Positions 38,554 through 45,573 of a stretch of DNA of 64,000 bases are shown one piece after another. The position numbers and the translations under genes were made by a program. The first letter of the stretch is position 1. Each line of letters starts with the position of its first letter. The notes under the pieces were generated by a model that had not been told where the DNA came from, ran no database searches, and saw nothing but the letters and a program-made list of their open reading frames with translations. Where the stretch lies: the NCBI GenBank assembly GCA_035939575.1, contig DASZFS010000280.1, positions 43,833-107,832 on the forward strand, written 5' to 3'. Origin of the DNA: DATKHR01 sp035939575 (GTDB taxonomy: Bacteria; Acidobacteriota; Vicinamibacteria; Vicinamibacterales; CAVVIG01).

Positions 38554-38832
38554 TCAGTAGGTACATGTGCCGCTGCAGCACAGGTCGCCGTCGTCCGTGA
38601 TTACGTCGCACCAATTTACGCAGCACGGGCAGCTCCAGTGCTTACAGACCTTGCAGCGCTGCTGGACGGCTCCGGCGCGGTAGCCGGTGCCGTCGTCTTC
38701 CCAGGATTGCCCGCACGTGCCGCAGACGAAACCGACGACGCCTACGCCATCGCCTGGCTCGGCTTCGGCGAGTCGTTTTTCGCAGCAGTCTAAAGCCAAG
38801 ACGACACAGTCGCGATCGGTATGGTGTCTCAT
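38554..38832 (-). CDS. Very Cys-rich protein, 92 aa
   Basis: About sixteen cysteines, including VCGTCGQSW, RCKVCKHWSCPCCVNWC and LCCSGTC, enough for several zinc ions or disulfides. No signal peptide, so zinc is likelier. No known family. Confidence 0.7.
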   Translation of the reverse strand: MRHHTDRDCVVLALDCCEKRLAEAEPGDGVGVVGFVCGTCGQSWEDDGTGYRAGAVQQRCKVCKHWSCPCCVNWCDVITDDGDLCCSGTCTY

Positions 38833-38836
38833 TTCG

Positions 38837-39028
38837 TCACACCGCAGTGGGCGGTTTCGTCACGAGTGCCAGCCACGCCGCGCGCTCGTCTTCGGTCGCG
38901 TGGTGGTAGCAGACGCGCCGGTTTCGGCCGGGATAGCGCTCGACCTGCGGCTTGTCGTTGCCGAGGCACCCACAGTCGAGCTTGAACGTGTGGTCGACCT
39001 TGTGGCGCTCGGGTTGTGCGTGCTTCAC
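38837..39028 (-). CDS. Small Cys/His protein, 63 aa
   Basis: HTFKLDCGCLGN and RRVCYHHATEDER give a C-x-C ... C-x-H-H zinc site. ATG overlaps the upstream stop. Unknown. Confidence 0.65.
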   Translation of the reverse strand: MKHAQPERHKVDHTFKLDCGCLGNDKPQVERYPGRNRRVCYHHATEDERAAWLALVTKPPTAV

Positions 39029-39234
39029 GGCAACACCTTCGTGGTGATAGTCCCGCTCTTGAACTCGTGGCTCCCGCCGCCGTCCGCGATGTTTTCGAGC
39101 ACGCGGCCTAAAAACGCTTCGATGATGCCGTGTCCTTCCGAGCCGGCCATGAAGCGCACGGTCATCGCCTGGCGAAGCTTCACGAGTAGGGTCTTCGGGA
39201 AGCGCACTTCGATCGTGATGTAGTCGTCGCTCAC
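39025..39234 (-). CDS. Small protein, possible ribbon-helix-helix, 69 aa
   Basis: Opening ITIEVRFPKTLLVKLRQA has the strand-then-helix pattern of ribbon-helix-helix proteins, followed by IIEAFLGRVLENI. Could be a small regulator, by eye only. Confidence 0.55.
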   Translation of the reverse strand: MSDDYITIEVRFPKTLLVKLRQAMTVRFMAGSEGHGIIEAFLGRVLENIADGGGSHEFKSGTITTKVLP

Positions 39235-39401
39235 GACTCGGTCTCGTCGATTGGAAGCTGTACGACCACGCGCGTGACGGCCTCGATCGTGTGCGCGAGG
39301 TCGCGCATGGCGTCGCCGTTAAGGCGCTCTTCGGTGTAGAGCCGCGCGGCTACGGCGCGCAGCTTCTTGAGCTGATCTTCGTCGATGGCGTAGAACTTCA
39401 C
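39231..39401 (-). CDS. Small protein, 56 aa
   Basis: GTG at 39401 overlaps the upstream TGA. Acidic/helical (DEDQLKKLRAVAARLY, RDLAHTIEAVTRVVV). Unknown. Confidence 0.6.
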   Translation of the reverse strand: MKFYAIDEDQLKKLRAVAARLYTEERLNGDAMRDLAHTIEAVTRVVVQLPIDETES

Positions 39402-39784
39402 GTCTGACCTTTCCGAGCGCGCCGCCACTCTGCGGCCTGTGCGCGCAGGCTCTTGAGCAGCACATCGAGCTTGAAGCCTGTGCGCTTCTTACCAGGGAGC
39501 ACCTGCGCGGGCATGAACGTCTCGTCCGGCATCAGCTTGTGGAGCGTGACGCGCTCGGCATCTTCCGGCGCGCCGATCCCGAGCGTGAACCGCGTGCGGC
39601 ACTTGCGGCACTGCAGGAAGTCGTCGATCGTCACGTGCACGACGTCGAGGCACTTCGGGCAGCGCCATGACGGCTCGCGCTCGGTGGCTTTGTCCATGAG
39701 CGCGATCGGGCAACGCTCGTCGTGATCGAGCTTGCCGCACGCGCGGCAGCGCATCGCGATGCGGAGCTGGAGGCTGAGAGACAT
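39398..39784 (-). CDS. Double zinc-ribbon protein, 128 aa
   Basis: MRCRACGKLDHDERC near the N terminus, then WRCPKCLDVVHV and LQCRKCRTRFTLG: three Cys pairs forming at least one zinc ribbon. The C-terminal third is basic (GKKRTGFKLDVLLKSLRAQA). Possible nucleic-acid binder. ATG at 39784 or 39787. Confidence 0.68.
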   Translation of the reverse strand: MSLSLQLRIAMRCRACGKLDHDERCPIALMDKATEREPSWRCPKCLDVVHVTIDDFLQCRKCRTRFTLGIGAPEDAERVTLHKLMPDETFMPAQVLPGKKRTGFKLDVLLKSLRAQAAEWRRARKGQT

Positions 39785-39987
39785 CATGACTGCACTCGAC
39801 CCTCTACCCATGCCATGGCTTCGCGACGCGTCTTGCGATCGGCGGAGTCCCACAAGCGCTCGACGCGGTCATCGCCGTGGACGACCGCGATCCACTTCGA
39901 CCCGTCGTGCTCGACGTAGCCGAGCTTCGTGCGGCCGTTGAAGAGTGCGTGGTGTCCGCGGCCTTGGCGCATCCAGGTGGGCTTCAT
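39784..39987 (-). CDS. Small unknown protein, 67 aa
   Basis: Beta-containing N terminus (RTKLGYVEHDGSKWIAVV) and a charged helix (SADRKTRREAMAWVE). It follows the terminator of the helicase gene after an A-rich leader, suggesting read-through or a separate promoter. Confidence 0.65.
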   Translation of the reverse strand: MKPTWMRQGRGHHALFNGRTKLGYVEHDGSKWIAVVHGDDRVERLWDSADRKTRREAMAWVEGRVQS

Positions 39988-40005
39988 GCTTTTTCTTTCG
40001 GATGC

Positions 40006-40041
40006 AAAAGCGCCGCCGGAGGTCGTGCCCCCCGGCGGCGC
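40006..40041 (-). terminator. Rho-independent terminator after the UvrD-like helicase
   Basis: On the minus strand a perfect 10-bp stem GCGCCGCCGG/CCGGCGGCGC (40041-40032 with 40019-40010, 12-base loop) is followed by TTTTGC. It lies 13 bases beyond the helicase stop. Confidence 0.75.
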
Positions 40042-40053
40042 CCTCGGGTTCTT

Positions 40054-41520
40054 TTACTCCGTCACCAACATCGTGAGGTGATTCTTCGCGCGCGTGTAGG
40101 CCACGTAGGCGATGTTCTTCTCCTCGCGGTTGCTGTCCTTGATGGTGTTCTGCAGAACGAACACGCGCTCGGCCTCCAGGCCCTTGGAGCGGTGGACGCT
40201 GCTGCACACGACCGCGGCCGGCGTCGTGCCAGGCGTCGTGTCGCCGAACAGAGTATCAATGCGGTTCATCGCCTCGTCCATGCCCGTGCAGCCCTCGACG
40301 AGCGCGATGAGCATGTCGCGCTGATCCTCGATGGCGGCGATCTTGTTCGAGCGCGCCGACTCGTTCGTGAGCTTCTTCGCGCGGGCGATCTGCTTGCCGG
40401 CCCAGGTGCCGACCTTCTCGATGAAGTTCGGGATCGACTTCGCCTTGACGCTCTTGACGATGGCGCGGAGGCCGGCGGCGACGTCACGGCCCTCGATGCG
40501 GGCGCGAACGCCCCGGCGGAGGAAGCCGAGGCAGATGGCCATGAGGGGGGCGTTCTTGCGGCTGAGGACGAAGTCGCCGGGCTGAGCAGCCTTGAAGAAG
40601 TCTTCGCTGCCGGCCGCCATCTCGTCGACGATGCCGAGGTAGGGCGAGCCCGACTCGAAGTCCGGCACGTACTTCTGCGCGACCTCGACGATGTTCTTGG
40701 CGCAGCGGTACGTGGTCTTGAGGCCGAGTTCCTTGGCGGAAAGCTCGTTCTTGAGGCGGTCGATGCCATCCGCGTCCGCGCCGCGGAAGCCGTAGATGGC
40801 CTGGCAGTCGTCGCCGACGACGACGATGCGTCCCGTCTTCTTGCAGGCGGCCTGCGCGAGCATGAGCTGCGAAGCGTTCATGTCCTGCGCCTCGTCGATG
40901 ACGACCAGCGTGTACCAGGGGCGGGCGAAGCCGCAGGCGACCGGGATGAAGATCATGTCGTCGAACGAGATGCGGCCGTCCGCGTCGCGGGTCTTGGCGA
41001 AGTCGCGAGCTGTGATGGCGCAGGCGGCGACCGAGTCCGTCGTCCAGCCCTCTTCTTCCCAGGTCTCGTCCGGCACGCAGTCGAACTCTTCGGCGATGCC
41101 GATCACGACCTCGGGATCGGTCGTGAGCGGCGCGCACGCCTTGAGCAGCGAAGCGAGCTTGGCGACGAGGCGGACCATCTCGTCCGGGGCGCTCTTGCCG
41201 GCGGCGCCCGCGGCGCGGTCGAAGTCGACCGACGCGTCGACCTTGACGTTGGACCACTGCCGGCGGATGTACGCGAAGCCGAGGCCGTGCAGCGTCTTCG
41301 CCTCGACGTTGGGGGCCGCCACGCGGGCGGTCAGCCCCTCGGCGATCTTCTTGTTGAAGGCCGCGAGAAGGATCTTCTCAGAGGCCGGCGCGTGGCCGCA
41401 TGCCTCGATGATGGTCGTGGTCTTGCCCGTGCCGGCGCGCGCCCGGACCACGAGGTTGCCCGTGCCGTTCGCGAAGAAGTCGAAGATGTCGGTCTGCTGG
41501 CTGCTCCAGGTCTTGGTCAT
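40054..41520 (-). CDS. UvrD/Rep-like SF1A helicase, 488 aa
   Basis: The motifs are complete: Q-motif SSQQTDIFDF, Walker A ARAGTGKTTT, Walker B VVIDEAQDMN, motif III GDDCQAIYGFRGA, motif IV TTYRC, motif V SVHRSKGLEAERVFV, motif VI VAYTRAKNHL. It unwinds DNA 3'-5' in replication or repair. Shorter than bacterial UvrD, lacking a long C-terminal extension. The ATG at 41520 has GGAGG 8 bases upstream; the reading from 41532 is less likely. Confidence 0.92.
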   Translation of the reverse strand: MTKTWSSQQTDIFDFFANGTGNLVVRARAGTGKTTTIIEACGHAPASEKILLAAFNKKIAEGLTARVAAPNVEAKTLHGLGFAYIRRQWSNVKVDASVDFDRAAGAAGKSAPDEMVRLVAKLASLLKACAPLTTDPEVVIGIAEEFDCVPDETWEEEGWTTDSVAACAITARDFAKTRDADGRISFDDMIFIPVACGFARPWYTLVVIDEAQDMNASQLMLAQAACKKTGRIVVVGDDCQAIYGFRGADADGIDRLKNELSAKELGLKTTYRCAKNIVEVAQKYVPDFESGSPYLGIVDEMAAGSEDFFKAAQPGDFVLSRKNAPLMAICLGFLRRGVRARIEGRDVAAGLRAIVKSVKAKSIPNFIEKVGTWAGKQIARAKKLTNESARSNKIAAIEDQRDMLIALVEGCTGMDEAMNRIDTLFGDTTPGTTPAAVVCSSVHRSKGLEAERVFVLQNTIKDSNREEKNIAYVAYTRAKNHLTMLVTE

Positions 41521-41610
41521 TTTGGCCTCCACGGCCCCAAGACATTGCAGCTAGTGTGCCAGCATTCCTACGGTGCGTTCGGTGGCGCGTCGCGTCCTAA
41601 TCGACTAACC

Positions 41611-41665
41611 CCACGTGTGTTTTTAGGCCCGTACCGACATACAAGGCTAGGGGCCTAAAACGTGG
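41611..41665. repeat. Long interrupted inverted repeat
   Basis: TTTTAGGCCC (41621-41630) pairs with GGGCCTAAAA (41651-41660), and CCACG (41611-41615) with CGTGG (41661-41665) across a five-base bulge TGTGT; loop 20 bases. It lies in the 183-base gap between the helicase and the holin-like gene. It could end or regulate leftward transcripts or be a protein-binding palindrome. The rest of the gap shows only a near copy of the 14-bp motif (41550-41563). Confidence 0.6.
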
Positions 41666-41703
41666 TGTGTCCGCCGCACAACACCACAGGGTGTGCCGTG
41701 GGG

Positions 41704-42057
41704 TCACGCCTTGGCGGCAGGCGCGGGAGCCGGCGCGGGGGCGTTCCAGCTCCCCAGGACGCTGAGCAGGGCCGCCCCGACCGCCACGACGTTGAAGACC
41801 TTCGGCGCGCCGGGAATGGTTCCTGCGGCGTGCGCGGCGACCAAGGCCGACGTGAACGTCGCGATGCCGGCGCATGCGCGATGCTCGGCCAGCGTCAGCA
41901 TGAACGGCACGATGCCGAATGTCCCGAGCACGGTCGCACCGGCCATGATGAGGTCGATGAGCGCCGGGTTCCACTTGATGCCGCCGGCTGCCTGAGTGGC
42001 GCCGAGTGCGGCGGCGAGAAGCGCGATGAGCGAGAGGATGATCTTGATGATCTTCAT
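41704..42057 (-). CDS. Holin-like membrane protein, 117 aa
   Basis: Three spans (IILSLIALLAAALGATQA; LIMAGATVLGTFGIVPFML; about residues 85-103 VFNVVAVGAALLSVLG) with a short charged N terminus and a Pro/Ala tail. It is divergent from the GH25 lysozyme with overlapping promoters, the main reason to call it a holin. The start ATG 42057 lies 7 bases after the -10. Confidence 0.6.
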   Translation of the reverse strand: MKIIKIILSLIALLAAALGATQAAGGIKWNPALIDLIMAGATVLGTFGIVPFMLTLAEHRACAGIATFTSALVAAHAAGTIPGAPKVFNVVAVGAALLSVLGSWNAPAPAPAPAAKA

Positions 42058-42064
42058 GCTTGAC

Positions 42065-42094
42065 ATGGTACCGCGATTTGACGTGTAGACGCAA
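42065..42094 (-). promoter_or_regulatory. Leftward promoter TTGCGT-N18-TACCAT, leaderless
   Basis: Minus strand: TTGCGT (42094-42089), 18 bases, TACCAT (42070-42065), seven bases, ATG at 42057. Confidence 0.7.
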
Positions 42095-42106
42095 ACGCGA
42101 GACGAT
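42078..42106 (+). promoter_or_regulatory. Rightward promoter TTGACG-N17-GACGAT, leaderless
   Basis: TTGACG 42078-42083, 17 bases, GACGAT 42101-42106, six bases, ATG at 42113. Shares the block GGTACCGCGATTTGACG with the leftward promoter. Confidence 0.6.
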
Positions 42107-42112
42107 CGGTCG

Positions 42113-42763
42113 ATGAACGCACAAGGATTCGATGTGAGTCATTACCAACAGTCCGTCGACTGGCAGCGCGCCTATGACTCGGGGATGCGTCTCGTCGGCA
42201 TCAAAAGCACCCAAGGCAACACGTTCGTCGATCCGAAGTTTTCCGACCACCGCGCCGGGTCTCGCACGGTGCCGTTCATCCTACGCTTCTTCTATCATTT
42301 TGCCGTACCCGGTATCGATCCGGCCGCGCAGGCCGATCACATGCTCGACGTCTGCGGGTCTCTCCTGCAGAGCGAGAACCTGTGTCTCGACTTCGAAGCG
42401 AGGGACAAGGACACGCAGCGGCCGACTCTCGATGTCAACTTCGCCACGGCGTTCTTCTCGCGCCTGCTCGGCAACGCAAGTCAGATTAAAAAGCCGTTCC
42501 TCTACGTCAGCACGGAGTATTGGGGCGAGCTTGGCAACCCGCTTTGGCCGCTCGCGAGCGATGTCGATTTGATACTGAAACGGTATGCGCCGACTCCGGG
42601 CGCGCCGCCGGCACCGTGGAGCACGCACACGATCTGGCAGAAGTCGCAGACGGGCACCGTGCCAGGCATCGTCGGCAAAGTAGATCTCGACGAGTTCAAT
42701 GGAGACGAAGACGCGCTCACGGCGTACGTGGCGTCAGGCGCTTCTTCGCCAAGTCAGCCTTGA
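42113..42763 (+). CDS. GH25 muramidase endolysin, 216 aa
   Basis: GH25 lysozymes cut the MurNAc-GlcNAc bond of peptidoglycan. The fold signature opens with GFDVSHYQQSVDW; the catalytic acids are in LCLDFEARD (D-x-E); later words YVSTEYWGEL and THTIWQKSQTG fit the family. No signal peptide and no separate wall-binding domain, so release would need the holin-like protein. Leaderless ATG. Its end overlaps the convergent gene by 47 bases. Confidence 0.92.
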   Translation: MNAQGFDVSHYQQSVDWQRAYDSGMRLVGIKSTQGNTFVDPKFSDHRAGSRTVPFILRFFYHFAVPGIDPAAQADHMLDVCGSLLQSENLCLDFEARDKDTQRPTLDVNFATAFFSRLLGNASQIKKPFLYVSTEYWGELGNPLWPLASDVDLILKRYAPTPGAPPAPWSTHTIWQKSQTGTVPGIVGKVDLDEFNGDEDALTAYVASGASSPSQP

Positions 42764-43019
42764 GAATAGTCGTCAGCGTCTCGACGAGCCGAGGCATGAG
42801 ATCGGCGTTCTCTGGTTGGCTGCTCCCACGGAGACGGCAGTCATAGCACACATATACATTTATGCTGCCGAAGCCGAGGGCGCTGTTATCGCGCGCCGTC
42901 AGGCGCAAAGTCAGCGACGAGTCATGCGCTTTACAGAAGTCGCGCTGACATAGTTGGCAGATTCCAGCTGCGAGCTGGTCGCAATCCAAGTCGCAGAACT
43001 TGCCTGTACGCTCGCTCAT
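42717..43019 (-). CDS. Small zinc-binding protein, 100 aa
   Basis: CDLDCDQLAAGICQLCQRDFCKAH and later VCYDCRLRG: a B-box/treble-clef-like arrangement of Cys and His. Helical C terminus. Convergently overlaps the lysozyme gene. Confidence 0.65.
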   Translation of the reverse strand: MSERTGKFCDLDCDQLAAGICQLCQRDFCKAHDSSLTLRLTARDNSALGFGSINVYVCYDCRLRGSSQPENADLMPRLVETLTTILKADLAKKRLTPRTP

Positions 43020-43435
43020 TTCTTCTTTGCGCTGACGAGCTTCTCGGCCAGTTTCGCGCGGGCTTTCTTGATGAATACCTCTGCCAGCTCGGAGAGTATT
43101 ACGCGTATAGCCGTATTCGCGTCGTGCTCGGATCCTGGGTCACCGAGCGCTTTACGACACTCTTTGCACACGAACATTCCGTGTGCAGGCGGATCGTATC
43201 CCTTCGGATTGTTCCCTGACCAGCCCCACGGGATGTCGCGTACCAAAACGCCTTCCGCCATGGTGGTTAGCGATTCCAGCTTGAGTATCATGCCCGCGCT
43301 TGGGTGTAACGCGTGGTCCGAGCAAGCGTCACGATCACAAAACACGCAGGCGGCTGAAGCAGGTGCAGTGCACAGTCTCGGCGTGTGGCCCCAACCATCA
43401 TCGAAGTCGCACAGCCGGCGCTCGCGGACGCTCAT
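43016..43435 (-). CDS. Zinc-binding protein, 139 aa
   Basis: ACVFCDRDACSDHAL, related in pattern to the previous gene, and FVCKECRKALG later. The end is a basic helix (EVFIKKARAKLAEKLVSAKKK). ATGA overlaps on both sides. Possibly a duplicated family with the neighbours at 42717 and 43432. Confidence 0.65.
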   Translation of the reverse strand: MSVRERRLCDFDDGWGHTPRLCTAPASAACVFCDRDACSDHALHPSAGMILKLESLTTMAEGVLVRDIPWGWSGNNPKGYDPPAHGMFVCKECRKALGDPGSEHDANTAIRVILSELAEVFIKKARAKLAEKLVSAKKK

Positions 43436-43743
43436 CGGACCACGCGTCTTGCGATCTGCTGCACGAGCTTCTTCGCGCGCGCTTTGAGACTCTCGGCCTT
43501 GATGACGAGACCCTCGGACCAGCACTCGCGCTGACAACCATCGCAGCAGTTGCAGACCTTCGTGACGTCACGCGAGCACAGCCGCGGTATGTGCGGCGGG
43601 TGCCCGTGCGGGTCTAGGCCGCTCGCTCGATGGACCTCGACGGCGTCGAAGGCAAGCATCCACGTCATCGGGTCGCCGTTGACGGGCGCTTCGCGCGGGA
43701 GGCCCTGTGCAGCGGCGCGATGGCCGAGACGTCGAGAGGTCAT
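43432..43743 (-). CDS. Zinc-binding protein, 103 aa
   Basis: C-N-C-C-D-G-C-Q-R-E-C in the middle and a basic C-terminal helix (SLKARAKKLVQQIARRVVR) like its neighbour. Start at 43743 overlaps the upstream stop. Function unknown. Confidence 0.65.
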   Translation of the reverse strand: MTSRRLGHRAAAQGLPREAPVNGDPMTWMLAFDAVEVHRASGLDPHGHPPHIPRLCSRDVTKVCNCCDGCQRECWSEGLVIKAESLKARAKKLVQQIARRVVR

Positions 43744-44363
43744 GTGCGCCTCCGTGCTTTTGGTTCGAACGTGGACAAGATGTGATTGTCGATCTCGATC
43801 TCTTCGCGGCACCACACGGCGAGCAGGCCGCTGCCCGGCAAGCACTCGATTTGCCAATTCGCGCCTTCGTCTTCGGTGTTGAAGTCGCCGCGTCGGCCGC
43901 CGATGCCGTCGAAGCTGATGTTGTCGCTGCCTCCGCCGAAACGGAACGGCGCGCGGTCGTGTGTCAAGCCGACAAAGCCCATGTTGCGGTAGCCACTGTC
44001 GTGACAAGGCGCATCGGCGTGTGCTGGGAGAATCACGAAGGTATTGATGCGCGTCGTACCGCCGTTCCATCTCTCTTCGCGCTCAGGTAGCGCACGGAAC
44101 CACTCCTCGGGCGCATCGGTGATTTCTTCCGGAACGCCGAGCGCGTGCGCGACATCACGCGCGCGGAGCTGCTTTCGTTTCTCGCGCCAGCCCTCGGTCA
44201 GCCGGCGGACGAACTCGGCGTTGCCCCACGTGCAGCCGTGACGCCCATCGTGGTAGTCGCAGTGGCAGTGCGGCATTGAGTGCAGGTTGCAGCCGTTCTT
44301 GCTGCACTTCGAGTAGTCGTCGCCGACCGACGGATCTAACGGGTGGCGATCGGCGACGTCCAT
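43740..44363 (-). CDS. Cys/His-rich unknown protein, 207 aa
   Basis: N terminus with KCSKNGCNLHSMPHCHCDYH, a metal-binding cluster; then a helical part (EGWREKRKQLRARDVAHAL) and a beta-rich half with FNTEDEGANWQIE. The E-D-E-G-A-N-W word recalls the E-G-x-x-W family but the rest of that motif is missing. Confidence 0.65.
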   Translation of the reverse strand: MDVADRHPLDPSVGDDYSKCSKNGCNLHSMPHCHCDYHDGRHGCTWGNAEFVRRLTEGWREKRKQLRARDVAHALGVPEEITDAPEEWFRALPEREERWNGGTTRINTFVILPAHADAPCHDSGYRNMGFVGLTHDRAPFRFGGGSDNISFDGIGGRRGDFNTEDEGANWQIECLPGSGLLAVWCREEIEIDNHILSTFEPKARRRT

Positions 44364-44368
44364 CGTCC

Positions 44369-44791
44369 TTACGCCTCGGCGCTCTTGCGCAGCTCGCGCG
44401 ACTGGAAGATGCCGCAGGCGAGCTTCACTTTACGGCCGTTGATCGCCTCGATCTCGTGCTCGCCTTCGAGCGTGCCCTTCTTGAAGAAGCCCGCCTCGAT
44501 CAGCTCGGCGATCTTCTCGGGCTTAAACGAGACGGAGTCGCCGACGCCGAAGCTCGGCCCGCGCGCGGGCGGCGTCCAGTCCTTGAGCTTGGGCAGCGCC
44601 TCGACGATCGCATCGAGCGAGTCGCTGATCGCGCCGAGTGAGTCGGCGACATCGCGGTTCGGTGCACCGGCGAAGCGCGCAGCCGTCTTCGTAGCCCACT
44701 CCTTCGTCTTCATGATGCGCTTGCTGAAGCGATCCATGAACGGTGTGTGCTTGCGCTTGCTGTGTCCGTTCGTGCTCTTCCTGTTGGCCAT
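44369..44791 (-). CDS. Unknown protein, 140 aa
   Basis: Shine-Dalgarno AAGGAG before the ATG. Very basic first 40 residues, acidic helix (SLGAISDSLDAIVEALPKL), then a small beta domain (FFKKGTLEGEHEIEAINGR). No family recognised. Confidence 0.7.
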   Translation of the reverse strand: MANRKSTNGHSKRKHTPFMDRFSKRIMKTKEWATKTAARFAGAPNRDVADSLGAISDSLDAIVEALPKLKDWTPPARGPSFGVGDSVSFKPEKIAELIEAGFFKKGTLEGEHEIEAINGRKVKLACGIFQSRELRKSAEA

Positions 44792-44802
44792 GTTGTGTCT
44801 CC

Positions 44803-45213
44803 TTACGTGGTGGCGTTTATCGCTTTACGCGCGACGCGGCTACGATACGCCTTCCAGACAGCAGTGCAATAGTTTTGTGTGTCTGGCGTACGCGGTAATG
44901 GATATTCGTTTTCTATGTAGATGTTCGGTTCGTCACTGACTTTCACCGGACCTAGTTCTATGAGTGTATGCTCAGTATCGCCAGCTAACTTGCTGCTCAA
45001 TATTACCTTGTGCCGTGCTCGCCAGCGATCGTCGTCCGGACGAGGAAGCGTCACGCCATCTACGATTACCTCATTAGCTAGTGCAGAAGCTACGGCAGCA
45101 GCACGTTCTCGCCGCTCGCGTCTTGCGCGTATGCGCAGGCGAAGATCATCGAGCGCTAGCGCAGCGATTGTGGTAGCCGATGTGACGACGTAGCTGACGA
45201 CGTAGCCGCGCAT
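44803..45213 (-). CDS. Unknown protein with N-terminal hydrophobic segment, 136 aa
   Basis: N terminus VVSYVVTSATTIAALALDD could be a weak membrane segment, followed by a basic helix (RRERRERAAAVASAL) and beta strands. The DNA here is visibly less GC-rich than its neighbours, which may mark a separate origin. Confidence 0.65.
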   Translation of the reverse strand: MRGYVVSYVVTSATTIAALALDDLRLRIRARRERRERAAAVASALANEVIVDGVTLPRPDDDRWRARHKVILSSKLAGDTEHTLIELGPVKVSDEPNIYIENEYPLPRTPDTQNYCTAVWKAYRSRVARKAINATT

Positions 45214-45569
45214 CAGAAGTCTTCGTCGTTTTTGTTGCCGTTCACGGTGAGGACGCCGCTTCCGGTTTCGCCTAGAAAGCCGAGAGTAGCCGCGCCGAGC
45301 TTAGGCGGACGCAGCTCTTCTGATTTCGGTGCGAGCGCCTGCGCCGTCTGGCACGCCTTCACGGCAGGCGAATCGGCGAGATGGTAACCGCGCAGCCAGC
45401 CCGTGCCCTCGTCTTCGAGCTTCCAGCGCGATTCGAGCACCTTGCCGCGACGGCTTGATAGTTTGCACATGAAGCCGTTTTTCGAGGCCATATCGACCGT
45501 GGCCATGACGACGTGGTCAGGCAGCACGAGCGTGACGGGCTCACCAGGGCGCAAGGGTTCGACGCTCAT
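45213..45569 (-). CDS. Member of the E-G-x-x-W-x-R-G-H paralogous family, 118 aa
   Basis: Beta-rich N terminus (GEPVTLVLPDHVVMATV), then the motif EDEGTGWLRGYHLADSPAVK and A-x-x-A-Q-A-L. The last 30 residues are a low-complexity tail. Same layout as the members at 52792-55692. Confidence 0.72.
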   Translation of the reverse strand: MSVEPLRPGEPVTLVLPDHVVMATVDMASKNGFMCKLSSRRGKVLESRWKLEDEGTGWLRGYHLADSPAVKACQTAQALAPKSEELRPPKLGAATLGFLGETGSGVLTVNGNKNDEDF

Positions 45570-45573
45570 CGCG

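Noticed and set aside
39877..41658. 593-aa plus-strand frame opposite the UvrD-like helicase
   Set aside because: Ala/Arg/Asp-rich shadow without motifs; the minus strand has all helicase motifs.
43740..44363. Tenth member of the E-G-x-x-W family
   Set aside because: Only E-D-E-G-A-N-W matches; the R-G-H and R-A-L-x-V-A parts are missing.
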